A DNA stretch of 64,000 bases. Source: Roseovarius aestuarii (GTDB lineage Bacteria > Pseudomonadota > Alphaproteobacteria > Rhodobacterales > Rhodobacteraceae). Both the position numbers and the translations under genes were made by a program. A model generated the notes under the pieces. It saw nothing but the letters and a program-made list of their open reading frames with translations, was not told where the DNA came from and made no database searches. Location: assembly GCF_019966515.1 (NCBI RefSeq), contig NZ_JAIMIB010000021.1, positions 1 through 64,000 of the forward strand, in the 5' to 3' direction. Below, in pieces: positions 38,164-47,360 of the stretch (its first letter is position 1; the number at the start of each line of letters is the position of its first letter).

Positions 38164-39621
38164 TCAGGATTTCTGTGGCGGTTTTCCGAGATGCTTGCGC
38201 AGCCGCGAAGGCGTTGATTTCTTCTTGGCCTTGTAAGGGTTCTTGTCCGATTGGCTACGCATATGCAGGCGAATGGGCGTGCCGGGCATGTCGAAATCGG
38301 TGCGCAACCCGTTGACCAGATAGCGCGAATAACTTTCCGGCAGCTTGTCGGGGTGCGAGCACATGACTACAAAGCCCGGCGGACGGGTCTTGGCCTGGGT
38401 CATGTAGCGCAGCTTGATACGTTTGCCGCCCGGCGCGGGGGGCGGATGTTGCTCCAGCATACCGGTGAGCCATCGATTGAGCTGCGCGGTGGTGATCCGG
38501 CGGTTCCAGACCTCGTTGGCTTTTTCCACCGCCTGCCGCAGCCGGTCGAGCCCCCTGCCCGTCTTGGCCGATACGGTCACCAGCGGCGCGCCGCGAAGCT
38601 GTGGCAGAAGGCGTTCAAAGGATTCGCGCAGATCGCGCAGCTTCTGCTGCTTTTCCGGCTCCACGTCCCATTTGTTGACCGCGACCACCACGGCACGGCC
38701 TTCGCGTTCGGCCAGATCGGCAATGCGCAGATCCTGCTGCTCAAAGGGGATCGCGGCGTCGAGAAGCACCACCACGACCTCGGCGAACTTCACAGCGCGC
38801 AACCCGTCCCCGACAGACAGCTTCTCCAGCTTTTCCTGCACCTTGGCCTTTTTGCGCATGCCGGCGGTATCAAAAATACGCGTCGGCAGCCCGTCCCAGT
38901 CAATCTGGACTGATATGGCATCGCGGGTGATCCCGGCCTCGGGACCGGTCAGCAGACGCTCTTCGCCCAGTATCTTGTTGATCAGGGTGGATTTCCCGGC
39001 ATTCGGCCGCCCCACCACGGCCACCTGAAGGGGGCGCGCCTTGGTCGGCACGCGCACGCCGTCGTCGCTGTCTTCATCGATGCTCACATCGGTTTCGGGG
39101 GTGTTTTCGCGGGCGCGTTCCTCGAACTGATCGGCCAGCGGCATCAGTTGGGCGTAAAGGTCGTTGAGCCCCTCGCCATGTTCGGCGGACAGACGGATCG
39201 GCTCCCCCAAACCCAGACCGTAGGCTTCGATCACACCGGCATCCGCCGCCGACCCTTCGGATTTGTTGGCGGCCACAATCACATGGGCGCTGCGTTTGCG
39301 CAAAATATCGGTAAAGAGTTCATCCGTTGGTGTCACACCAGCGCGGGCATCAATCAGGAAAAGACAGATATCGGCCATATCCACCGCGCGCTCGGTCAAT
39401 TTGCGCATCCGACCTTCAAGCGATTCATCTGTCGCCTCTTCCAGACCGGCGGTGTCGATCACGGTGAAGCGCAGATCACCCAGACGCGCGGCGCCTTCGC
39501 GCAAATCGCGCGTGACGCCGGGCTGGTCATCGACCAGTGCCAGGCGCTTGCCGACAAGGCGGTTGAACAGCGTGGATTTGCCCACATTGGGCCGCCCCAC
39601 GATGGCGAGGGTGAAACTCAT
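38164..39621 (-). CDS. der: Ribosome assembly GTPase Der (EngA)
   Basis: A 485-residue protein with two consecutive GTPase domains: [12 protein letters not shown] near residue 9 with DTAGLEEA, and [13 protein letters not shown] near residue 205 with [10 protein letters not shown]-terminal KH-like domain follows, ending in a basic tail [14 protein letters not shown]. It is needed for 50S subunit assembly. It is downstream of bamB and the YfgM-like gene on the same strand, the arrangement common in proteobacteria. Confidence 0.97.
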   Translation of the reverse strand: MSFTLAIVGRPNVGKSTLFNRLVGKRLALVDDQPGVTRDLREGAARLGDLRFTVIDTAGLEEATDESLEGRMRKLTERAVDMADICLFLIDARAGVTPTDELFTDILRKRSAHVIVAANKSEGSAADAGVIEAYGLGLGEPIRLSAEHGEGLNDLYAQLMPLADQFEERARENTPETDVSIDEDSDDGVRVPTKARPLQVAVVGRPNAGKSTLINKILGEERLLTGPEAGITRDAISVQIDWDGLPTRIFDTAGMRKKAKVQEKLEKLSVGDGLRAVKFAEVVVVLLDAAIPFEQQDLRIADLAEREGRAVVVAVNKWDVEPEKQQKLRDLRESFERLLPQLRGAPLVTVSAKTGRGLDRLRQAVEKANEVWNRRITTAQLNRWLTGMLEQHPPPAPGGKRIKLRYMTQAKTRPPGFVVMCSHPDKLPESYSRYLVNGLRTDFDMPGTPIRLHMRSQSDKNPYKAKKKSTPSRLRKHLGKPPQKS

Positions 39622-39672
39622 GGTCTTCGGGCTCCGGAACCAGTCAGGCGGCCCTGTTACAGCATCGCACGC

Positions 39673-41001
39673 TTAACGGAAAGCGGCCAATTGTCCCTTG
39701 GTCGTCACTACGTAAAGCGTGCTCCCCGCCACAACCGGGTTGGTGGTGGCCCCGCCTGGCATCGCAACGGCGCCGCGCTGGACACCCGATACCGGGTCAA
39801 ACAGGCGAAGCTGTGCATCGCTTGAGGCGACAATCAGGTTACGCCCGGCGATGATCGGCCCGTGATGGGCGAAAATCTCGGCCTGACGCTTGGGGCGCTG
39901 CTTGGTGAAGAAGGGAAGTTCCTTACCCCAAATTCGGGTGCCATCCTCGGCGTTCAGGCGAATCAATTCGTTGCGATCCGAGACCATGAAGACAGAATCT
40001 CCGGCTGGCCAGACAGGGTTGAGTGCACCATCCCGCGCTGTCCAGAGCCGTTTGCCACTGCCCAATGTCAGCGCGACGGTTCGCCCCGAATGGCTGCCGA
40101 CATAGAGCCTGTCATCCACCACCACCGGATCGCCGGTGATATCGCCGATACGCGCCGCCGCATAGCCCGGGCGCTGCCCGGCCACTTGCGCGTCCCACAG
40201 GCGCAGACCGCCCTTGCGGAAGGCACCCTGTAATTCACCCGACCCGAAGGCGAATACCACGTATTTATCAGTCACGGCTGGTGCCGGGCCGCCCATGACA
40301 TTATTGATGTCGGGTGTCGCCGCCAGTTGCCAGCGAACCCGGCCATCGGAAGTGTCCAGCGCCCAGGCAACCTCATCGCCCGCGACAACGTAGACAAGAT
40401 CGCCGCTAACACTTGGGCTGCCGGAGCCCGTCGCCTGCAGCTCCTGCTGCCAGACCTGCGCCCCTGTCGCACCATCAAGCGCTGTCATCAGGCCAAAACC
40501 GGAGGAGACAAAAAGCGTTCCATCTGCATAGGCAAGCCCGCCGCCGCTGGCATCTTTTGCGGAATCGTTAGCTGGCACCAGATCCGTTGACCAAAGGACC
40601 GCGCCGCTGGTTGATACCGCGGTAACCCGCGCTTCGGCATCAAGGGTGTAGATACGCCCGCCCCCCACGACCGGATCGGCAGTGATACGGTTCTTGCGGC
40701 CATCGCCAGCACCAATTGACACGGCCCAGGCCAACCGGGGCGAGGATGACAGCGCAGGATGATCGGTACGGGTGGCCGGCGAGGTAATGCCTTGCAGCCA
40801 ATCAGTGTTGGCGCGCATGGGCGGCAGCGCCAACGCGCGGCTGGTATCTTCGGCGACATCAGCAACCGGGATGTCGGCCGGATCTACCAACACGTCGCGG
40901 ATCGCTTCACGCTCGCCCGGCAGGATCACTTCCTTCTTCGCGCAGGCGGCCAGGGCGATAGCGCCCAGAAGTCCCAGCAAGATCGCTCTTGGTTTCAGCA
41001 C
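39673..41001 (-). CDS. bamB: Outer membrane assembly lipoprotein BamB-like
   Basis: A 442-residue lipoprotein with lipobox LAAC (GAIALAACAKKE) and a beta-propeller of PQQ-like repeats, for example GGGRIYTLDAEARVTAVS, GDLVYVVAGDEVAWALDTSDG and DDRLYVGSHSGRTVAL. BamB joins the BAM complex that inserts outer membrane proteins. I use GTG 41001, 14 codons inside the longest frame, because it gives a normal signal peptide. It stands between the YfgM-like gene and der. Confidence 0.9.
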   Translation of the reverse strand: MLKPRAILLGLLGAIALAACAKKEVILPGEREAIRDVLVDPADIPVADVAEDTSRALALPPMRANTDWLQGITSPATRTDHPALSSSPRLAWAVSIGAGDGRKNRITADPVVGGGRIYTLDAEARVTAVSTSGAVLWSTDLVPANDSAKDASGGGLAYADGTLFVSSGFGLMTALDGATGAQVWQQELQATGSGSPSVSGDLVYVVAGDEVAWALDTSDGRVRWQLAATPDINNVMGGPAPAVTDKYVVFAFGSGELQGAFRKGGLRLWDAQVAGQRPGYAAARIGDITGDPVVVDDRLYVGSHSGRTVALTLGSGKRLWTARDGALNPVWPAGDSVFMVSDRNELIRLNAEDGTRIWGKELPFFTKQRPKRQAEIFAHHGPIIAGRNLIVASSDAQLRLFDPVSGVQRGAVAMPGGATTNPVVAGSTLYVVTTKGQLAAFR

Positions 41002-41063
41002 CTTATACCCCCACTTGTCCCTTGTTACCCTTGTACCCCGCAAACCCCGGGCACGGACAGATC

Positions 41064-41741
41064 CTATTCTTCCGGCGGCGCCTCGGATAAATTACTACCC
41101 AGTTCGCCTCCAAGTGCCACAATCACCTGCGAGGCCCGTTGGCGCAAGTCTGTCGTGGCCCCGGCATCCGCAATCAATTGTTTAAGCCGCGTGATCGCCT
41201 CATCGACCTCACCCTGTTCAACCTCGATCAGGGCAAGCTGTTCTTCAGCAAGCAGCCGCACAATCCCGCTGCCCAGCGCCAACCCCTCCAGCCGGGTGCG
41301 GCGGTCATCGACCGACAGCCCGGCTTCGGGGATTGTAACCGCTTTGAGTGTGGCGACCTGACGATAGACCGGATCAATGCCATTCCGGTCTGCCAGCGCC
41401 AACAGACGCGCGGCCGCATCCTTTGGCGACGATGCGGAATCCTCGGCCGCCGCGAGCAGTTCTATGACCGCCTGTCCAGCAGGATTTGGCGACGCAACAT
41501 CCGACAGGGCGCTGGCGCGCGCGGCTTCGTCCGGCTGATCCAGCGCCGCTACCATCGCGTCACCGAAAGCTTCGGCGACGGCACGCTCTTTCGCCTTGCT
41601 CCATTCGTTCCAGGCCGCGCCACCGACGATCACGATCACCGCCAGTATCGCGATCCAGCCATAGCGCTTCATCGCCTTGAACAGGCGATCCCGGCGCACT
41701 TCTTCAGTGACCTCATCAATAAAACTGTCGGTATCGCTCAC
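41064..41741 (-). CDS. YfgM-like tetratricopeptide membrane protein
   Basis: A 225-residue protein with a charged cytoplasmic N-terminus (DEVTEEVRRDRLFKAMKRYG), one membrane helix (WIAILAVIVIVGGAAW, about residues 28-44) and a periplasmic helical repeat region. This is the YfgM/Tol-Pal-like ancillary translocon subunit pattern, which links SecYEG to periplasmic chaperones. It is the first gene of the yfgM-bamB-der group. Confidence 0.85.
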   Translation of the reverse strand: MSDTDSFIDEVTEEVRRDRLFKAMKRYGWIAILAVIVIVGGAAWNEWSKAKERAVAEAFGDAMVAALDQPDEAARASALSDVASPNPAGQAVIELLAAAEDSASSPKDAAARLLALADRNGIDPVYRQVATLKAVTIPEAGLSVDDRRTRLEGLALGSGIVRLLAEEQLALIEVEQGEVDEAITRLKQLIADAGATTDLRQRASQVIVALGGELGSNLSEAPPEE

Positions 41742-41836
41742 GGCTTGTGCCTCATCAATTTCCGACCCCTCTTAGCGCGTCACTTGAGCCCTGCCAAGGG
41801 GCCGGTGAAGTGGCGAAAACAGGCCAACTTGCGAGG

Positions 41837-41903
41837 GTGCGACGAAAAGTATAATCTAAACCGGATAGTTCAGTGTATATGACGTTGAAAAATACGGTCG
41901 CAC
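41837..41903 (+). promoter_or_regulatory. Promoter region of the RND efflux genes
   Basis: A TATAAT box at 41850-41855 lies about 100 bases before the adaptor ATG. It is flanked by the inverted pair GTGCGAC (41837-41843) and GTCGCAC (41897-41903), 53 bases apart. No regulator gene is adjacent. The assignment as promoter/operator is tentative. Confidence 0.35.
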
Positions 41904-41953
41904 GACTCATCTAGGTATGAGGAGTGCGGTATTGGGTTTGGAAGGTAAGTAAG

Positions 41954-43171
41954 ATGCGATTCTTTCCGATTCTGGCGGCCATCGTCGTTTCCGCGATGGT
42001 TTATGTGTTCGTTTTCCAGCGTGAAACGCTGACCGGAACAGAAACCACCGACGCGCCCGCAGCGGCGGAAAGTGCTACGGCAGCAGAGGAAAACGAGGGC
42101 GCCGTCGGCGTTGTCGTGATGCGTTCGGTGGCACGGGCCATCGACAGCGCGGTGGTGCTGCGCGGCCAGACCGAGGCCGACCGGCAAGTTGAGCTGCGCG
42201 CCGAAACCTCGGGGCAGGTCATCTCAGACCCGCTGCGCAAGGGGGCTTTCGTCGAAAAGGGTCAGCTATTGTGCAGCCTGGATCCAGCGACGCGCAAGGC
42301 GACGCTGGCCGAGGCTCAGGCCCGTCTGCAGGAAGCGCAATCGCGTGTCCCCGAAGCCGAGGCGCGACTGGACGAGGCCCGCGCGCGGCTGGAAGAGGCC
42401 AGGATCAACGACAATGCCGCAGCCAAACTCTCTGAAGGCGGTTTTGCCTCGGACACCCGTGTGGCATCAACCAAGGCCGATGTCAGCACCGCGATGGCCG
42501 GGGTTGAAACCGCCCGGGCCGGATTGGAAAGCACACGTTCGGGGATTCAGTCCGCTGAGGCTGCCGTGGCCGCCGCCGAATGGGAAATTCACCGCCTGTC
42601 GATCAGGTCACCCTTCGCCGGGTTGCTGGAATCGGATACGGCGGAGCTGGGCAGCTTGCTGCAGCCCGGCGCGCTGTGCGCTACGGTCATTCAGCTTGAT
42701 CCGATCATGATGGTGGGGTTTGTGCCCGAAACCGAAGTAAACCGGGTGGAAATGGGCGCGCGGGCTGGCGGGCAACTGGCCGCCGGCGATCAGCTTGAGG
42801 GCAAGGTGACCTTCCTGTCGCGCGCCGCAGACCCCGAGACCCGCACCTTCCGGGTCGAGATCGAAGTGCCCAACCCCGACCTGCGTTTTCGCGATGGCCA
42901 AACCGCCAAGATCGTTATCGCGGCGGATGGCACCACGGCGCATCTGCTGCCGCAATCGGCCCTGACCCTGAACGACGAGGGCACGATGGGCGTGCGCGTG
43001 GTAACCGAGGATCAGATGGCAGAATTCGTGCCGGTGACCTTCCTGCGCGATACCCCGAACGGCGTCTGGCTTGGCGGCCTGCCGGAAAAGGCGGATGTGA
43101 TCATCATCGGACAGGAATTTGTTATTGACGGTGTGCGCGTCACCCCGAGCTATCAGGAGGTCAGTCAATGA
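41954..43171 (+). CDS. RND efflux periplasmic adaptor
   Basis: A 405-residue membrane-fusion protein with an N-terminal helix (FFPILAAIVVSAMVYVFVF), then a biotinyl/lipoyl-like hairpin (RAETSGQVISDPLRKGAFVEKGQLLC). A long coiled region follows, rich in EAQARLQEA-type heptads (about residues 115-200), then the beta-barrel part. It connects the pump encoded next to an outer-membrane channel. There is no lipobox, so it is held by the helix. ATG 41954 follows GGAAGG. Its stop overlaps the pump start (ATGA). Confidence 0.9.
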   Translation: MRFFPILAAIVVSAMVYVFVFQRETLTGTETTDAPAAAESATAAEENEGAVGVVVMRSVARAIDSAVVLRGQTEADRQVELRAETSGQVISDPLRKGAFVEKGQLLCSLDPATRKATLAEAQARLQEAQSRVPEAEARLDEARARLEEARINDNAAAKLSEGGFASDTRVASTKADVSTAMAGVETARAGLESTRSGIQSAEAAVAAAEWEIHRLSIRSPFAGLLESDTAELGSLLQPGALCATVIQLDPIMMVGFVPETEVNRVEMGARAGGQLAAGDQLEGKVTFLSRAADPETRTFRVEIEVPNPDLRFRDGQTAKIVIAADGTTAHLLPQSALTLNDEGTMGVRVVTEDQMAEFVPVTFLRDTPNGVWLGGLPEKADVIIIGQEFVIDGVRVTPSYQEVSQ

Positions 43172-46100
43172 CGGGACTGGTCGACTGGGCCGCCGCCCGG
43201 GCGCGGATGGTCATTGCCTTTATTGTTCTGTCGCTTCTGGCGGGCAGTCTGGCCTATGTCGGCCTGCCTAAAGAGGGTGAGCCGGATATCGAAATTCCGG
43301 CGCTTTTCGTTTCGGTCCCCTTCCCCGGCATTTCCGCCGAAGACAGTGAAAAGCTGCTGGTCAAGGTCATGGAGACCGAACTTTCCGATCTGGACGGTCT
43401 GAAGAAGATGACCGGCACCGCGCTGGAAAACTATGCTGGTGTCGCGCTGGAATTCGAATTTGGCTGGGACAAGACCAAGATTCTGGCAGATGTGCGCGAC
43501 GCGATGAGCACGGCCGAGGCCGACTTTCCCGACGGCGCGGAAAAATACACCATCAACGAGATCAATTTCAGCGAATTTCCGATCATCATCGTCAACCTGT
43601 CGGGCGCCGTGCCGGAACGCACAATGGCGCGTCTGGCCAAGGATCTGCAGGACCGACTGGAAAGCCTTGAGCCGGTGCTGGAAGCCGGGATCGCGGGCAA
43701 TCGCGATGAGATGGTCGAGGTGGTGATCGACCCGCTGCGACTTGAAGCCTATAACATCACCGCGCTGGAACTGATCAACGTGGTGCGCAACAACAACCAG
43801 CTAATCGCCGCCGGCGAGGTGGACACCGAACAGGGTACGTTTGCGGTCAAGATCCCGTCGTCCTTTGACGAACCCCGCGACATCTATGAGCTGCCGGTCA
43901 AGACCAATGGCGATCGCGTCGTTACCCTGGGTGAGCTTGCCACCATCAACTTGACCTTCGAGGACCGGTTGGGCACCGCCCGGTTCAATGGCGAGAACAC
44001 CGTCGCCCTGCAGGTCGTCAAACGCAAAGGCTATAACGTCATCGACATGGCGCAGTTGGTACGCGAGACCGTCGTCAAGGCCGAAAAGACATGGCCGCCG
44101 GAATTGCAGGCCGCCGTCAATGTGGGCACCTCGAATGACCAGTCTCGGGTGATCGATTCGATGGTCAGACAGCTCGAAGGCTCGGTCCTGACGGCGATTG
44201 CGCTGGTGATGATCGTCATGTTGGCAACCTTGGGTATCAGGCCCTCGCTTCTGGTTGGCTTTGCGATCCCCACCTCGTTCCTGCTGTGTTTTGCGCTTCT
44301 GGCGCTGATGGGCGTGGCGGTGTCGAACATGGTAATGTTCGGCCTCATCCTTGCGGTCGGCATGCTGGTAGACGGGGCGATTGTCGTGGTGGAATACGCC
44401 GACAAGCGCATCCGCGAGGGATCGGGCCCGATGCATGCTTATGTCGAGGCGGCCAAACGGATGTTCTGGCCGATTGTCAGCTCGACCGCGACAACGCTTT
44501 GCGCCTTCCTGCCGATGCTCTTCTGGCCCGGTGTGCCGGGGCAGTTCATGCGTATGTTGCCGGTTACGCTGATCTTTGTTCTGTCCGCCTCGCTTCTGGT
44601 AGCGCTGGTCTATCTGCCGGTGGTTGGCGGGGTCACGGGCCGTATGGAACGTTGGTTCAACGAGCGTATCAGCCAGATTGCAGGCTGGCGCTGGTACTGG
44701 CATCTGGTGCTGTTTCCAGTCGCGGCCCTGGTTGCCGCCGGTGCAGGCAGCATTGTCCCGGTTCTGCTGGAGGCGGTAGGCGCACAATTTGCCACGATGG
44801 ATGGCAGCCGGATTCTGGCATCAGTCCTCCCGGTGCTGGTTTTGTCCTTCGCCATGTTGCTCTGCGTTGTGGTGCTGGCGGCTGCCGGGCTGGTCGCGAT
44901 AATCACCGTGCTGCTGGGGCTTTTGTCATTGCCACGCCGGTTTTCCGACCTGTTAGGTTACCTGCGAGGGCGCGTCTTTCCCCATCACCGCCACCGCGCC
45001 CGTGTGCGCGCAGGCTATCGCCGCACGCCCTTTGGCCAGTTCATCCATCTGATTGCAGCCAATCCGATAGCGCCGATCCTGTCCTTCTGCGCGATCTTCG
45101 TGCTGGTCGGATCGGTCACGATGTATTTCATCAACAACAATAAAGGCGTCGAGTTCTTTGTGGATTCACAGCCCGAGAACGCCCTGGTTTATGTGAAGGC
45201 ACGTGGCAACCTCTCGCTTGATCAGAAGGACGCGCTGGTTGATCAGGCCGAGAAGATTGTTCTGGCCCACCCAAACATCAAAAGCGCCTTTGCCTTTGCC
45301 GGTGATGGCGGGTTGAACAACAATACCGGCGGCGCCACAGCACCGCTGGACACGATCGGTCAGGTGCAGATCGAACTGCTGCCGTGGGAAGATCGCCCGA
45401 CCGCGCGCGAAGTCTGGTTCACGGTGCCGCTCTTGGGCATTGATATTGAACGTCAGGTGTCAAGCTCTGAGACCGACGGCAACAAGACCATTGATGAGCT
45501 GACCACAGAGCTGAAAAAAATCCCCGGCGTGCAGATCGAAATACTGGCACTGGAGCAGGGCCCGGCCTCGGCCAAACCCGTGCATCTACGGCTCAAGGGC
45601 GATGACTGGGACACGCTGAAAGCATTTACCGAAGAAGCCCGCGCGAAATTCGACGAAACCCGCGGGCTGAAACTTGTCGAAGATACCCTGCCCCTGCCCG
45701 GGATCGACTGGCAGATCGACGTGGATGTGGAACAGGCCGGGCGTTACGGTGCCGATGTGGCCACGGTAGGCGCTATGGTGCAACTGGTCACACGCGGTAT
45801 TTTGCTGGACACGATGCGCGTCGACAGCAGCGACGAAGAGATCGACATTCGCATCCGCCTGCCCGAGGAAGACCGGGTGCTAAGCACGCTCGACACGCTG
45901 AAGCTGCGCACCGACAAGGGGTTGGTGCCGCTCAGTAACTTCATTTCGCGCCAACCGGTACCCAAGCTGGCGCAGATTGATCGGATCGATCAGACCCGCT
46001 TTTTCGACGTTAAGGCCGCCGTTATCGACGGGCTCGTGTCGACGGTGACCGATGAAAAAGGCAAACAGAGCGAAGTGCCACTCAACGCCAATGAGCGTAT

Positions 46101-46911
46101 CGCCGCGCTGACCAAGTGGCTTGACAGCGGCGTTGTACCCCCGGGCTTGGAATACGAATGGACCGGCGATGCCGAGGATCAGGAAGAAAGCGGCGCGTTT
46201 CTTCAACAAGCCTTTCTGGGTGCGTTGGGGTTGATGTTCATCATCCTGCTGGCGCAGTTCAACAGCGTCTACAACGCGGTTCTGGTGCTTATGGCAGTGG
46301 TGCTGTCGACCACAGGCGTGCTGATCGGAATGTTGGTGATGGATCAGCCGTTTTCGATCATCATGACGGGGACGGGTATCGTTGCACTGGCCGGGATCGT
46401 CGTGAACAACAATATCGTGCTGATCGACACTTATCAGGATTTCTCGCGCTACATGCCACGGATCGAGGCGATCACCCGCACCGCCGAGGCGCGGATAAGG
46501 CCGGTTCTTCTGACAACGGTCACGACGATGGCGGGGCTGGCACCAATGATGTTCGGCCTCAGCCTGAATTTTGTCGATGGTGGATATACGTTCAACAGTC
46601 CAACTGCGCTGTGGTGGACACAACTGGCGACGGCGGTAGTGTTTGGCCTTGGCATTGCCACGGTGCTGACGCTGATCTTCACGCCGTCGATGCTGGCGCT
46701 GCGCATCTGGGCCGGGGTCTATGTAAAATGGATTTCAAAGGGGCTGGCCAAACTTTCACTGGGAAGCGGCAGCCGGGTCGCTCGCGACTGGGCGCTTAAT
46801 ATCGAAGCCCGCAGGGTGAAAGCGCCCGAGATCATCTGGGAGATCGAAAAGCCCGGCCAACAGGATATACAATCCCCGCGCAAAGGCAGCCCCCTGCGCG
46901 CCGCCGAATGA
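43168..46911 (+). CDS. RND efflux pump permease, enlarged
   Basis: A 1247-residue inner-membrane transporter of the HAE-1/AcrB-like family. Helix 4-type motif GLILAVGMLVDGAIVVVEYADKR and the second-half GIVALAGIVVNNNIVLIDTYQDF are clear, and the N-terminus LPKEGEPDIEIPALFVSVPFPG is typical. Usual members have about 1030-1050 residues. The excess lies largely in the middle (about residues 490-640), which has added hydrophobic segments (VLFPVAALVAAGAGSIVPVL, VLPVLVLSFAMLLCVVVLAA) and a basic His/Arg-rich stretch FPHHRHRARVRAGYRR. Substrates are unknown; multidrug or lipid-like export is possible. Confidence 0.92.
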   Translation: MTGLVDWAAARARMVIAFIVLSLLAGSLAYVGLPKEGEPDIEIPALFVSVPFPGISAEDSEKLLVKVMETELSDLDGLKKMTGTALENYAGVALEFEFGWDKTKILADVRDAMSTAEADFPDGAEKYTINEINFSEFPIIIVNLSGAVPERTMARLAKDLQDRLESLEPVLEAGIAGNRDEMVEVVIDPLRLEAYNITALELINVVRNNNQLIAAGEVDTEQGTFAVKIPSSFDEPRDIYELPVKTNGDRVVTLGELATINLTFEDRLGTARFNGENTVALQVVKRKGYNVIDMAQLVRETVVKAEKTWPPELQAAVNVGTSNDQSRVIDSMVRQLEGSVLTAIALVMIVMLATLGIRPSLLVGFAIPTSFLLCFALLALMGVAVSNMVMFGLILAVGMLVDGAIVVVEYADKRIREGSGPMHAYVEAAKRMFWPIVSSTATTLCAFLPMLFWPGVPGQFMRMLPVTLIFVLSASLLVALVYLPVVGGVTGRMERWFNERISQIAGWRWYWHLVLFPVAALVAAGAGSIVPVLLEAVGAQFATMDGSRILASVLPVLVLSFAMLLCVVVLAAAGLVAIITVLLGLLSLPRRFSDLLGYLRGRVFPHHRHRARVRAGYRRTPFGQFIHLIAANPIAPILSFCAIFVLVGSVTMYFINNNKGVEFFVDSQPENALVYVKARGNLSLDQKDALVDQAEKIVLAHPNIKSAFAFAGDGGLNNNTGGATAPLDTIGQVQIELLPWEDRPTAREVWFTVPLLGIDIERQVSSSETDGNKTIDELTTELKKIPGVQIEILALEQGPASAKPVHLRLKGDDWDTLKAFTEEARAKFDETRGLKLVEDTLPLPGIDWQIDVDVEQAGRYGADVATVGAMVQLVTRGILLDTMRVDSSDEEIDIRIRLPEEDRVLSTLDTLKLRTDKGLVPLSNFISRQPVPKLAQIDRIDQTRFFDVKAAVIDGLVSTVTDEKGKQSEVPLNANERIAALTKWLDSGVVPPGLEYEWTGDAEDQEESGAFLQQAFLGALGLMFIILLAQFNSVYNAVLVLMAVVLSTTGVLIGMLVMDQPFSIIMTGTGIVALAGIVVNNNIVLIDTYQDFSRYMPRIEAITRTAEARIRPVLLTTVTTMAGLAPMMFGLSLNFVDGGYTFNSPTALWWTQLATAVVFGLGIATVLTLIFTPSMLALRIWAGVYVKWISKGLAKLSLGSGSRVARDWALNIEARRVKAPEIIWEIEKPGQQDIQSPRKGSPLRAAE

Positions 46912-46939
46912 CGTCGGGTGATCGCTCCCAGGCATCCCG

Positions 46940-47167
46940 TCACCCACTGCCCGCCGTTTCCAGCGCGAAAAGCCGCATCTCGAAGACGCGCATCAATGCG
47001 CCCATCGGCTTTACGCGCAGCTGTACCCGCGAGCCTACCTGCAAGCTGTCCCACAACTCAGGAAAGTCTTCGCAATAGGCGATGCAAAGCGGCGATTCAC
47101 TCAGCACACACCAGATATGCGCCGCGGCTCCGCAGGGTGAAAAATACAGAACAACACCTTCGATCAT
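46940..47167 (-). CDS. Small hypothetical protein
   Basis: A 75-residue protein with no membrane segment and four cysteines (SPCGAAAHIWCVLSESPLCIAYC). The last third, VGSRVQLRVKPMGALMRVFEMRLF, looks like a short beta-barrel. The ATG has no strong ribosome site. The even codon composition and placement in a convergent gap after the RND pump support a real gene, but no family was recognised. Confidence 0.45.
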   Translation of the reverse strand: MIEGVVLYFSPCGAAAHIWCVLSESPLCIAYCEDFPELWDSLQVGSRVQLRVKPMGALMRVFEMRLFALETAGSG

Positions 47168-47360
47168 CCGACCGCCTCCAATAAAATAACGTCCTTAACA
47201 GCCCACCCGGAGCCGACCAAACCCGGCGTCCATCCCGCCGGTCCACGAAATTATTTTGATGTGATGGTAATGCGCTTCCAAATTTTTTTACCAAAGGGGA
47301 AAACGGACGAAATCTGATCAAAAATCGACATGCAACCCCAAGATGTAAAATTACGTTACG

